This document shows positions 37,801 through 43,600 of a stretch of DNA of 64,000 nucleotides, in pieces. The position numbers and the translations under genes are program-made. The notes below the pieces were generated by a model. It had not been told where the DNA came from. It saw nothing but the letters and a program-made list of their open reading frames with translations, and did not search any database. The first letter of the stretch is position 1, and each line of letters starts with the position of its first letter. The stretch is from Romanomermis culicivorax. Lineage: Eukaryota; Nematoda; Enoplea; Mermithida; Mermithidae. Location: positions 20,515 through 84,514 of the forward strand of contig CAWUHX010000523.1 of NCBI GenBank assembly GCA_963922205.1, given 5' to 3'.

Positions 37801-37923
37801 TGAATATCGATTTTTACTCCACATCACGTGATCTAAAATCGATACTTTTTTCTTGCAGAATCTACAGAAGAAAATTCCAGTAGCCACAGTACGCCGAAAA
37901 TTTTCGATTCGCAAGTTGGATAA
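1574..37923 (+). CDS. mbr-1: LCOR/E93/Mblk-1 family transcription factor (MBR-1-like), 10 exons
   Basis: Predicted nuclear DNA-binding regulator of 916 aa. Exons: 1574-1841, 13764-13931, 20795-20856, 22157-22577, 23532-23756, 25825-26098, 29564-29941, 30423-31033, 34772-35050, 37859-37923. All phases join and the total is 2,751 nt ending in TAA. Domains: conserved N-terminal region (residues ~63-160, Cys-rich, ending in a DW-x(5)-C-x2-C pattern as in LCOR), CtBP-binding motif PLDLT (456-460), Pipsqueak HTH 1 (~509-553), basic NLS KKKRKR (595-600), Pipsqueak HTH 2 (~806-858). In known relatives (insect E93/Mblk-1, C. elegans MBR-1, vertebrate LCOR) the HTH binds DNA and the PxDLS-type motif recruits the corepressor CtBP; roles include neuronal pruning and metamorphosis. 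Domain order and motif matches are seen directly; function is inferred from the family. The start is the first ATG after an in-frame stop at 1532 and a possible acceptor at 1551; a further upstream exon cannot be excluded. Confidence 0.92.
1842..2721. other. mbr-1 intron 1, 5' non-repetitive part
   Basis: Unique AT-rich sequence with a short (CA)n tract at 2338-2350. No exon was supported. Confidence 0.4.
2722..3300 (+). repeat. 178-bp tandem repeat, three copies plus a partial
   Basis: GGCTCTGGTGATCACTCTAA starts at 2746, 2924 and 3103, and a diverged fourth copy begins near 3270. Units also share ATGGAGTTTCAT and ATGGCATGGGTACGAGCC. High identity points to recent duplication. Confidence 0.85.
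3322..3394 (-). pseudogene. tRNA-derived element, copy 1 (decayed)
   Basis: A 73-nt tRNA-like unit on the minus strand: box A TAGCGCAGTAGG, anticodon stem TCTGC/GCAGA, T-arm GAGGG-TTCGAGC-CCCTC with box B GGTTCGAGCCC, discriminator A, then a T-rich tract. The acceptor stem pairs at only 5 of 7 positions and position 33 is A instead of T, so it is probably a pseudogene or a SINE head. Confidence 0.65.
3532..3603 (-). pseudogene. tRNA-derived element, copy 2 (5' strand lost)
   Basis: Same 3' half as copy 1 (GAGGGTTCGAGCCCCTC, then GCCGAGCA and a T-run). The D-arm core CAGTTGGTAGC is visible and the anticodon loop CTTATAT would read TAT. The 5' acceptor strand does not pair; it merges with the low-complexity block that starts at 3600. 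Confidence 0.6.
3600..6310 (+). repeat. Low-complexity A-poor array (GTTCTT and 16-bp GTTC-T6-G-T5 units)
   Basis: The plus strand is almost free of A. A 16-bp unit repeats exactly at about 3710-3880, a mixed T/C/G region follows, and hexamer (TTCTTG)n dominates at 5455-6075, with an interspersed block around TCATTTATGTTCTTTTCTTC repeated near 5420, 5570 and 5760. Long Leu/Phe/Cys/Ser open frames here are not genes. Confidence 0.9.
6311..7000. other. mbr-1 intron 1, non-repetitive segment
   Basis: Mixed-composition sequence with a partly palindromic stretch around 6408-6520, where open frames exist on both strands. No domain or RNA gene was recognised. Confidence 0.35.
7001..10990 (+). repeat. 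Diverged ~358-bp tandem repeat built of two related halves
   Basis: ACATATAATTTACTTA recurs near 7315, 7673, 8592, 8948 and 9309. Each unit has half A (GATCATnTTACTTCTT-AATTAATTTAAATTT) and half B (GATCATTTTACTCTAAATCATTCTTCATT), both joined to TTATTTGCGTAAAAnCAATTAAAA. Units become more diverged towards 11 kb. Confidence 0.85.
10991..13763. other. mbr-1 intron 1, unique AT-rich 3' part
   Basis: About 2.8 kb without obvious tandem repeats. Short open frames (for example 12115-12300, 13310-13510) lack domains and splice logic. It is the longest non-repetitive stretch in this gene and so a candidate place for regulatory elements. Confidence 0.35.
13764..13931 (+). CDS. mbr-1: mbr-1 exon 2: continuation of N-terminal domain
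   Basis: Acceptor ACATTTTCAG precedes the exon; the phase-1 join makes Gly90 and reads [20 protein letters not shown], then a charged low-complexity stretch. It fits the LCOR region that follows the R-E-L-x-x-W block (there HCVGFESILEG). The donor is the unusual CAG|GTTGGC. Phases fit both neighbours, and the exon is flanked by about 1 kb of non-repetitive sequence on its 5' side. Confidence 0.85.
13990..18290 (+). repeat. mbr-1 intron 2: tandem units with GAGTCTCTTTTCAGCAACC, higher-order period ~728 bp
   Basis: More than 25 units of ~110-175 bp each carry GAGTCTCTTTTCAGCAACC. In 14.0-16.7 kb about five unit types repeat as a ~728-bp block (TCGAATATTTCTTATCAGTGG near 14152, 14880, 15609, 16185). 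From 17.1 kb a different subfamily with ~145-bp units takes over. Every unit holds a consensus nematode acceptor, TTTTCAG. Confidence 0.9.
18291..18930. other. Non-repetitive island in mbr-1 intron 2
   Basis: Contains a GC-rich patch at 18519-18542 (GGAGGGCCGGCCGGCGC) and a (GT)n tract at 18769-18788 between two satellite families. Short frames exist on both strands but no exon is supported. It could be a regulatory island. Confidence 0.35.
18931..20630 (+). repeat. ~130-bp tandem repeat with TTACTGTAG and GCAAATTTTGGTCGG
   Basis: CTTACTGTAG recurs about every 130 bp (19054, 19187, 19316, 19448, 19578, 19712, then more diverged to 20547). Units share TTTTATGCAAATTTTGGTCGG and AAACTGAGATTTTT. 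Confidence 0.88.
20795..20856 (+). CDS. mbr-1: mbr-1 exon 3: Cys-rich end of N-terminal domain
   Basis: A 62-nt exon between AAATTTCAG and CAA|GTGAGT. It encodes [19 protein letters not shown] (146-164). The D-W-x(5)-C-x2-C pattern matches the LCOR segment DWSMDEKCSFC, which is strong evidence for family membership. It lies just upstream of the telomere-hexamer array that fills intron 3. Confidence 0.88.
20921..22136 (-). repeat. Interstitial telomere array, (TTAGGC)n on the minus strand, fills mbr-1 intron 3
   Basis: About 200 hexamers of GCCTAA on the plus strand, the complement of the nematode telomere repeat TTAGGC. Variants (CCCAAG, CCAACC, AACCCT, AAGCTT) recur in the same order; the mark GCCAACCTAAGCC occurs at 21131, 21309, 21595, 21737 and 21873. 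So the array has a higher-order structure and was amplified after insertion. It lies between the donor at 20857 and the acceptor at 22156. Confidence 0.97.
22157..22577 (+). CDS. mbr-1: mbr-1 exon 4: Ser/Asn/His-rich linker
   Basis: Acceptor TCTCCCTAG lies directly after the telomere-like array; donor is TTAA|GTAAGG. Residues 167-306 are low complexity: Ser runs, an N6-HHH-type Asn/His stretch and a Gly-rich patch, then [13 protein letters not shown]. The phase-0 entry and phase-1 exit agree with exons 3 and 5. Confidence 0.85.
22578..23345 (+). repeat. mbr-1 intron 4: 64-bp satellite with CTCCTAGGAGTGACCACG
   Basis: About 12 units; GAGTGACCAC recurs every ~64 bp from 22584. The first unit includes the splice donor (GTAAGGAGTGACC), matching the unit core CTAGGAGTGACC. 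Units also share CTCCAATAAGC and TTTTTGACCATAGATCGGCTA. Confidence 0.92.
23532..23756 (+). CDS. mbr-1: mbr-1 exon 5: [16 protein letters not shown] helix and polyalanine
   Basis: The join with exon 4 creates [20 protein letters not shown], which continues as a probable helix interrupted by the intron. It is followed by a Pro/Ser/Thr stretch and an 11-residue alanine run coded by mixed GCN codons. Acceptor is CGCCACAG, donor TCGA|GTGAGC. Confidence 0.85.
23775..25800 (+). repeat. mbr-1 intron 5: ACTAATGAACTAATAGAC-type repeat
   Basis: Degenerate short units of ACTAATGAATTAATGG, ACTAATAGAC and similar. A block at ~23775-23965 is collinear with ~31094-31295 of intron 8, including AATGAAGAAATAAACTAATG and GAACTGATAGACTCAT. 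Confidence 0.9.
25825..26098 (+). CDS. mbr-1: mbr-1 exon 6: CtBP-binding motif PLDLT
   Basis: Acceptor AAATTAG and donor ACA|GTAAGA (phase 2). Residues 382-472 hold a Ser/Thr-rich start, a GGGG run and [12 protein letters not shown] (455-463 region). PLDLT fits the PxDLS/T consensus bound by the corepressor CtBP, as in LCOR and E93/Mblk-1. Recruitment of CtBP here is inferred. Confidence 0.88.
26105..27660 (+). repeat. mbr-1 intron 6, part 1: 16-bp GAATTTTTGAATTTAT array
   Basis: Nearly perfect 16-bp units from ~26540 to 27660, with short variant inserts (TTATTTTTGA, GAGTTTATGAG). Flanked by looser TTTTGAATTTT repeats from 26105. Confidence 0.92.
27661..29540 (+). repeat. mbr-1 intron 6, part 2: diverged AATTTTAGAATTTAAAATT repeats
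   Basis: Loose repeats of TTTAGAATTTAAAATTTTAG and TTTCAGAATTTGAGAATT. The word changes gradually from TGAATTTT to TAGAATTT near 28.2 kb, which suggests one source array that drifted. Confidence 0.8.
29564..29941 (+). CDS. mbr-1: mbr-1 exon 7: Pipsqueak HTH domain 1 and start of NLS
   Basis: Residues ~509-553 form a Psq-type helix-turn-helix: [16 protein letters not shown], then [18 protein letters not shown]. The YGIP-x-STL signature is diagnostic. It is followed by Thr/Ser-rich repeats and NKKKRK, which joins R-E-N in exon 8 to complete a basic nuclear signal. The acceptor ACGTTAAG is weak; donor is AAA|GTGAGG. Confidence 0.9.
29942..30422 (+). repeat. mbr-1 intron 7: TTACTGTAGCT repeats
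   Basis: About 20 copies of TTACTGTAG or TTACTGTAAC with linkers GAGAGA and CTGGAAGA. A second 3' splice-like TTTTCAGGTGCG at ~30292 precedes the true acceptor at 30422; it opens into an early stop. Confidence 0.88.
30423..31033 (+). CDS. mbr-1: mbr-1 exon 8: Ala/Gly/Ser-rich linker between the two HTH domains
   Basis: Acceptor ATTTTCAG, donor ATAG|GTGAGG. Residues ~600-802 include [17 protein letters not shown], several alanine runs, a seven-glycine run and [14 protein letters not shown]. There is no recognised fold. The last ~34 coding bases plus the donor are duplicated 295 bp downstream inside intron 8. Confidence 0.88.
31295..31585 (+). repeat. Decayed duplicate of the exon 8 end, donor and intron start
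   Basis: Direct copy of ~31000-31290, offset 295 bp. It keeps GATAAGAGCGATATAGGTG and GTAAAGTCCGAAGAGACTG. The copied donor is GTGCGG instead of GTGAGG, and the copied reading frame has a TGA. Confidence 0.9.
32364..32476 (+). repeat. Decayed copy 1 of the intron 8 acceptor / exon 9 start
   Basis: Shares GTGACCACC, CGATGGTCA, GATGTCCGAA and ATCCGACAAAAAGAACGACCC with the true boundary at 34689-34800. Confidence 0.88.
32724..32840 (+). repeat. Decayed copy 2 of the intron 8 acceptor / exon 9 start
   Basis: Shares AGTCGATGGTCAGTAGTGG, TCAAGCAATGTCCGAACATT and CAGGGTCTGACAAGAAGAAC. Here a CAG precedes the exon-like part. Confidence 0.9.
33012..33128 (+). repeat. Decayed copy 3 of the intron 8 acceptor / exon 9 start
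   Basis: Shares GTGACCACC, AGTCGATGGTCAGCAG, ATGTCCGAACATTGACCTAT and TAGGGTCCGATAAGAAGAAC; an acceptor AG is kept. Confidence 0.9.
33494..33611 (+). repeat. Decayed copy 4 of the intron 8 acceptor / exon 9 start
   Basis: Shares CGATAGTCAGTAGCGGTC, GAGCAATGTCTGAACATTGA and CAGGGTCTGACAAGAAGAAC, with CCGACTC at the point where exon 9 has CCGACCC. Confidence 0.9.
33934..34050 (+). repeat. Decayed copy 5 of the intron 8 acceptor / exon 9 start
   Basis: Shares TCACGTGACCAC, CTCGATGGTCAGCAG, GCGATGTCCGAAGATTGACC and TGGTCCGACGAGAAGAAC; the AG acceptor is lost. Confidence 0.9.
34772..35050 (+). CDS. mbr-1: mbr-1 exon 9: Pipsqueak HTH domain 2 (LCOR/E93 type)
   Basis: Acceptor ACTATAG, donor CCTA|GTAAGT. 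Residues 803-858 read [15 protein letters not shown], then [20 protein letters not shown] and VKER. This is nearly the LCOR/E93 signature (K-R-G-R-Y-R-x-Y ... YG-[IV][12 protein letters not shown]) and is the best single proof of identity. A short alanine run follows. The acceptor region is copied five times in degenerate form upstream. Confidence 0.95.
35060..37850. repeat. mbr-1 intron 9: array of TGATCACGTGATCA palindromes
   Basis: Dozens of perfect or near-perfect copies of the 12-14-bp palindrome around CACGTG, roughly every 40-60 bp, with linkers such as GTATTGATTTTTTC. From ~36.8 kb a larger unit of ~225 bp appears (TCTGATTACATATCATG ... TTCTACAGTAT). CACGTG is the E-box core, and TCACGTGA the longer form bound by TFEB/HLH-30-like and Myc/Max-like bHLH proteins. 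Confidence 0.95.
37859..37923 (+). CDS. mbr-1: mbr-1 exon 10: C-terminal tail and stop
   Basis: Acceptor TTCTTGCAG after the CACGTG array. The phase-1 join gives [22 protein letters not shown] and then TAA at 37921-37923. If exon 9 were not spliced here it would stop two codons later, at the TAG within GTAAGTAG. The short Ser-rich tail has no known domain. No canonical AATAAA was seen in the next 600 bp. Confidence 0.75.
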
Positions 37924-38740
37924 TGGATTTTTTTCTCCCGAGAAAAGCATACTGTAAGTGAATTTTACGCTAGTCTACAAAAATTATATATATATGCTCA
38001 TCAGAGAGCCATTCCGTATTTTTTTCCGGACCAATTATTTTGTGCGTATTTTTTTGTACATATATATAATTACAGTATACTGCCGGTTTACCAGTTACAG
38101 TATACTTTCGTGGTGAGATCTTGACGATTTTTTTTGTGCCATATACTGTAGCGGATTACTGTAACAATTTTTTCTTTTCTACTTTTTTGGACATATCGCC
38201 CGAGAATCATTCCGTCATATCGATTGAAAATTTACATATTATCAAATATATATATTTAAAAGCGCGCGCGTGATGACGTCATCTTTCCTGTGATCATTCA
38301 CTTACTGTAGGCTAATTTGCATAAATGTTACGCAAATCTTTCACTTTTCTTTTTTTTTCTTATCGGCCTTTGGTGTTTTATGTTTTTTTTCACTTTTTTT
38401 CGTCGTTCGCGGGCACCGTTTTCTTTTTCTTGTTGTTTTTTTGCGACAAAGATAAAATTTATATACATACAGTATACTCTGTAGTGGGTGATCCGCAAGT
38501 TTGAAAAAAATACAGTAGCAAATTTCCAAAAATAAACACACATAAATACAACAACAAAAAAATGAATAGATAACAAATGGCGCGAAAAATTTTAAATTTT
38601 GACGTCAGCAACAACCGACCGATCCGCGAAAATATCTACAGTAAACTCGTATAATGACGTCCGCAAGATAAACTCATTACAAAAATCAAAAAAATCCATA
38701 TCGTGACGTAATCAATCCATTTTATTTGTTGAATATTCTA
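37924..38740. other. 3' flank of mbr-1
   Basis: Largely non-repetitive, probably containing the mbr-1 3'UTR. A palindromic CRE-like ATGACGTCAT lies at 38273-38282 next to a (GC)n tract. The first AATAAA on the plus strand is at 38531, far for a nematode 3'UTR. Confidence 0.4.
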
Positions 38741-40440
38741 GACAGAAAAAGTACAGTAAATCACGAAAAACTACAGTAAGACTATTGAACCTGCTTCTGA
38801 AAATTAAAACTAAACATTGTTATGATGCAAGCATTTCTCGTACTGTAGATTCTGGACGCAGCTACAGTATTTAGCTTGCTGACGTCAGGAATCCAAGTAC
38901 AATTAACTTGGAGGAGCTACAGTAAGATCAGAATTGTTTTCTTTCAAATCAAAGGAAAGCAAGGATGATAAGTAAATATTTTTCATACTGTAGATTCGCG
39001 TGGCCGGCACCTACAGTATCTAGGTGTACAGTAAGCTCAGTAAAATTACTCGGAGATTGTAAGAAACTACAGTAAGCCTAAAATTCTTCCGTTATAAAAT
39101 CAGAAAAGCTACAGTAAGACTGAAATGCTATAAATTAGAAGAAATACAGTAAGCCTGGAATTTTTGTGTATAGTTAATCCGAAAATCTTCAGTAATACTG
39201 AAGTTCTGTTGTTACTCATAATAACTACAGTAAGACTAAATTTCATCTGTTGTAAACTACAGTACGAAAAAATTATATTATTGCAAATCAAAAAACTACA
39301 GTAAGGCTCAAATTTTTTAGTTGTAAATAAAAAAACTACCGTAAGACTGAAATTATTTTGTTTTAAATCACGAAAACTACAGTAAGACTGAAATTTTGCT
39401 ATTGTACACTCAGAAAACTACAGTAAGACTGAAATTTTTCTGTTGTAGAGGGGAAAAACTACAGTAAGACTAAAATTTTTCTGTTGTAAACTCAGAAAAG
39501 CTACAGTAAGACTGGAATTTTTCTGTTGTAAACTCAGAAAAGCTACAGTAAGACTGAAATTTTTCTATTGTAGAGGAGAAAAACTACAGTAAGACTGAAA
39601 TTTTTCTGTTGTAAAGCAGAAAACCTACAGTAAGACTGAAATTTTTCTGTTGTAAACTCAGAAAAACTACAGTAAGAGTGAAAATTTTCTGTTTCAGAGG
39701 AGAAAAACTACAGTAAGACTGAAATTTTTCTGTTGTAAAGCAGAAAAACTACAGTAAGACTGGAATTTTTTGTTGTAAACTCACAACGCTACAATAAGAC
39801 AAAAAATTTTATCTTATGAATCAGGAAAATAACAGTAAGACAGTTATTTTTCTGTTTCAAATCAGAAAAGCCACAGTAAGATTGAAATTTGTCCGTTGTA
39901 AAGCAGAAAAACTACAGTACGACTAAAATTTTTGTTGTAAACCAGAAAAACTACAGTAAGACTGAATTGTTTTTGATCAATAAAACTACAGTAATAGTGA
40001 AATTTTTGTGAATCAAGAAACTGCAGTAAGACTAAAATTGGTTTGAATCCGAGAAGCTACGCTAAACCTGGAATGCTCAGATTGTAAATAAGAAAAAACT
40101 ACAGTAAGACTCAAATTGCTCAAAATCGGAAAACCTACAGTAAGACTGTATTGTTGGAAATTATGAAACCTACAGTGAGATAAAAAATTTTGCAAACCAA
40201 AAAACTACAGTAAGACCAAAATTTTTGTGAATCAAAGAAAGTACAGTAAGACTGTGATAAGAAAAAACTACAGTAATACTGCATTGTTTTAAATCAGAAA
40301 ACCTACAGTAGGACTGGAATTTTTGTAAATCAAAAAATCTACAGTAGGCAAAAATTGCAGTAAATTTTAAAAACTACAGTAAGACTGAAATTCTTAAATT
40401 GAAAATACAAAAAAAACTACTTTAATATTATTTTTCATAC
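38741..40440 (+). repeat. Intergenic CTACAGTAAGACTGAAATTTTTCTGTTGTAAA array
   Basis: About 40 units of ~40-50 bp, most regular at 39360-39790, all in one orientation and ending just past the ph stop codon. Read on the ph strand each unit is TTTCAGTCTTACTGTAG. Confidence 0.92.
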
Positions 40441-40483
40441 TGTAGCTTTGCTTACAGTAACCAGCTTCTATGACGTTACCCGG

Positions 40484-40675
40484 CTAATTACGCAACATTT
40501 TCAAAGCGGCGCTAATTTTCAAAACGGGGCCCAATTTGAGGCCCATCTGGTGGGCCAAATGATCCTCTTGCAAAAGCAATAAAGCTTGACCGTCGATTTC
40601 TTGTTGACGGAAAATGTGCGTCAAATCGCAAAATTTCTGATCCAAATTGATCAACCAATTTTGTACGTCGTCGAC
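40484..40675 (-). CDS. ph: ph exon 8: SAM domain and stop
   Basis: Acceptor AATTTTTCAG; 63 codons and TAG at 40486-40484. With W790-T791 it gives WTVDDVQNWL ... FRQQEIDGQALLLLQEDHL ... MGLKLGPVLKI, a textbook Ph/PHC/Scm-type SAM domain of about 65 residues at the extreme C-terminus. SAM polymerisation clusters PRC1 in known members. The GQALLLL and KLGP motifs are intact. Confidence 0.96.
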   Translation of the reverse strand, partial: VDDVQNWLINLDQKFCDLTHIFRQQEIDGQALLLLQEDHLAHQMGLKLGPVLKISAALKMLRN

Positions 40676-43600
40676 CTGAAAAATTTCAATATGATCAGTA
40701 AAAAAACAGCTTTTTTACTTTTTTCAATTTTTTGGCTTTTTTAAAAATTTTTTCAATCTTTTTTACTTTTTTCAAATCTTTTATATACTTTTCTCAATTT
40801 TTTTCACTTTTTCTACTTTTTTAAATTTATCTACTTTTTTCAATCTTTTTTATTTTTTTCAAATCTTCTGCTTTTTTCAAATCTTTTACTTTTTTCAATT
40901 TTTTTACTTTTTTCAATTTTTCTACTTTTTTCAATTTATCTACTTTTTTCAATCTTTTTTTACTTTTTTCAAATCTTCTTCTTTTTTCAATTTCTTTACT
41001 TTTTTCAATTTCTTTACTTTTTCAATTTTGTTCACTTTACTCAATTTTTCTACTTTTCTCAATTTATCTACTTTTTTCAATTTTTTTCACTTTTTTTAAT
41101 TTATATACTTTTTTCAATCTTTTTTACTTTTTTCAAATCTACTTTTTTCAAATCTTTTACTTTTTTCAATTTTTTCACTTTTTCTACTTTTTCAATTTAT
41201 CTACTTTTTTCAATCTTTTTTTACTTTTTTCAAATCTTCTACTTTTTTCAATTTCTTTACTTTTTCAATTTTTTTCACTTTTCTCAATTTTTCTACTTTT
41301 CTCAATTTATCTACTTTTTTCAATCTTTTTTACTTTTTTCAAATCTACTTTTTTCAAATCTTTTACTTTTTTCAATTTCTTTACTTTTTTCAATTTTTTT
41401 CACTTTTTTCAATTTTTTTTACTTTTTTCAATTTTTTCACTTTTTTCAATTTTTCTAATTTTTTCAAATCTCTTACTTTTTTTAATTTTTTTTCACTTTT
41501 TTCAATTTTTCTAGTTTTTTAAATTTATACTTCTTTCGATTATTTTAAAACTGTTTTCAATCGTTTTTACTTTTTTCAATTTTCTACTTTTTTCAATTTG
41601 TTTACTTTTTTCATTTTTTCTACTTTTTCCAATCTTTTTTACTTTTTTCAAATCTTCTACTTTTTTCAATTTTTTTCACTTTTTTCAATTTTTCTAGTTT
41701 TTTCAATTTTTCTACTTTTTTCTATTTATCTACTTTTTTCGATTTTTTTACTTTTTTCAATCGTTTTAACTTTTTTCAAATCTTTTACTTTTTTCAATTT
41801 ATCTACTTTTTTCAATCTTTTTTACTTTTTTAAACTCTTCTACATTTTTCAATTTCTTTACTTTTTTCAATTTTTTTCACTTTTTTCAATTTTTCTAGTT
41901 TTTTTTCAATTTTTTTTACTTTTTTCAAATCTTCTACTTTTTTTAATTTCTTTACTTTTTCAATTTTTTTCACTTTTCTCAATTTATCTACTTTTTTCAA
42001 ATCTTTTACTTTTCTCAATTTTTTCACTTTTTCTACTTTTTTCAATTTATCTACTTTTTTCAATCTTTTTTACTTTTTTCAAATCTTCTACTTTTTTCAA
42101 TTTTTCTCACTTTTTTCAATTTTTTTCACTTTTCTCAATTTTTCTACTTTTTTCAATTTATCTACTTTTTTCAATTTATCTACTTTTTTCAATTTTTTTC
42201 CAAATCTTCTACTTTTTTCAATTTCTTTACTTTTTTTCAATTTTTTTTCACTTTTCTCACTTTTTCTACTTTTTTCAATCTTTTTTACTTTTTTCAAATC
42301 TTCTACTTTTTTCAAATCTTTCACTTTTTTCAATTTTTTTCACTTTTTTCAATTTTTTTCACTTTTTTCAATTTTTCTACTTTTCTCAATTTTTCTACTT
42401 TTCTCAATTTATCTACTTTTTTCAATCTTTTTTACTTTTTTCAAATCTTCTACTTTTTTCAATTTCTTTACTTTTTCAATTTTTTTCACTTTTCTCAATT
42501 TTTCTACTTTTCTCAATTTATCTACCTTTTTCAAATCGACTTTTTTCAAATCTTTTACTTTTCTCAATTTTTTCACTTTTTCTACTTTTTTCAATTTATC
42601 TACTTTTTTCAATCTTTTTTACTTTTTTCAAATCTTTCACTTTTTTCAATTTTTTTCACTTTTCTCACTTTTTCTACTTTTTTTCAATTTATCTACTATT
42701 TTCAATCTTTTGTACTTTTTTTTCAAATCTTTTACTTTTTTCAAATTTTTTTACTTTTTTCAATTTTTTTACTTTTTTCAATTTATCTACTTTTTTCAAT
42801 CTTTTTTTACTTTTTTTCAACTTTTCGACTATTTTCTACTTTTTTCAATTTTTTACTTTTCATAATCTTTTTTTGCTTTTTAATTTTTTTTACTTCTTTC
42901 GATATTTTTATTTTCTTCAATTTTTTACTTCCATCACATTTTTTAATTTTTTTCAATTTTTAACGTTTTTCATTTTTTGAATTTTTTTCATTTTTTTACC
43001 TTTTTCAATCTTTTTTACTTTCTCAATTTTTTTATAATTTTTTACTTTTTTCAATTTTTTTACCATTTTCTAATTTTTTTCAATTTTTTTAAATCTTCCC
43101 TTTTTTACTTTTACAAAAAATTTGATCAAAAAAACGAAGATTGTAACATAGTCGAAATGGTTTCAAAAATAATGGTAGATAATTAGAATCAAAAAATTAA
43201 TCGAAAAAGATAAAAAAAGAAACAAACAAAAAACAAAACAAAGGCAGAAAGATAGAGGAACGAAAATTCAAATTGAAAAATTAATAAAAAACAAAAAAAG
43301 AAAAGAAAGAAACAAAAAAAATTAGAAAAAAGTAAAGTGATATAAAAAAATTCATGTAAAAGAATAAAAAAAGAGAAGAAAAAACCAGAAAAAAAGGAAA
43401 TTGAGATTAAAAAATTAATAAAGAAAGGAAAGAAAAAAACCAAAAAAAAATTTAAATTAAAAAATTAATAAAAATATTAGAAAAGAAAAGGAAAGAAAAA
43501 ACAAAAAGAATAATTGGCAAAAAAAAATAATTAAAAAGATGAAAAGAAGAGAAAGAAACAAAAAAGAAAACCGAGAAAAAAAGAAAAAAAATTAAAGAAC

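Noticed and set aside
39680..39870. Two CTGTTTCA words, identical to the C. elegans type-1 piRNA upstream motif
   Set aside because: They are single-unit variants of CTGTTGTAAA in the CTACAGTA array and lack the usual context; chance is the simpler explanation.
41598..42980. 460-codon open frame rich in Phe, Leu and Ser
   Set aside because: It is antisense to ph intron 7 and made of TTTTTTCAA-type low-complexity DNA.
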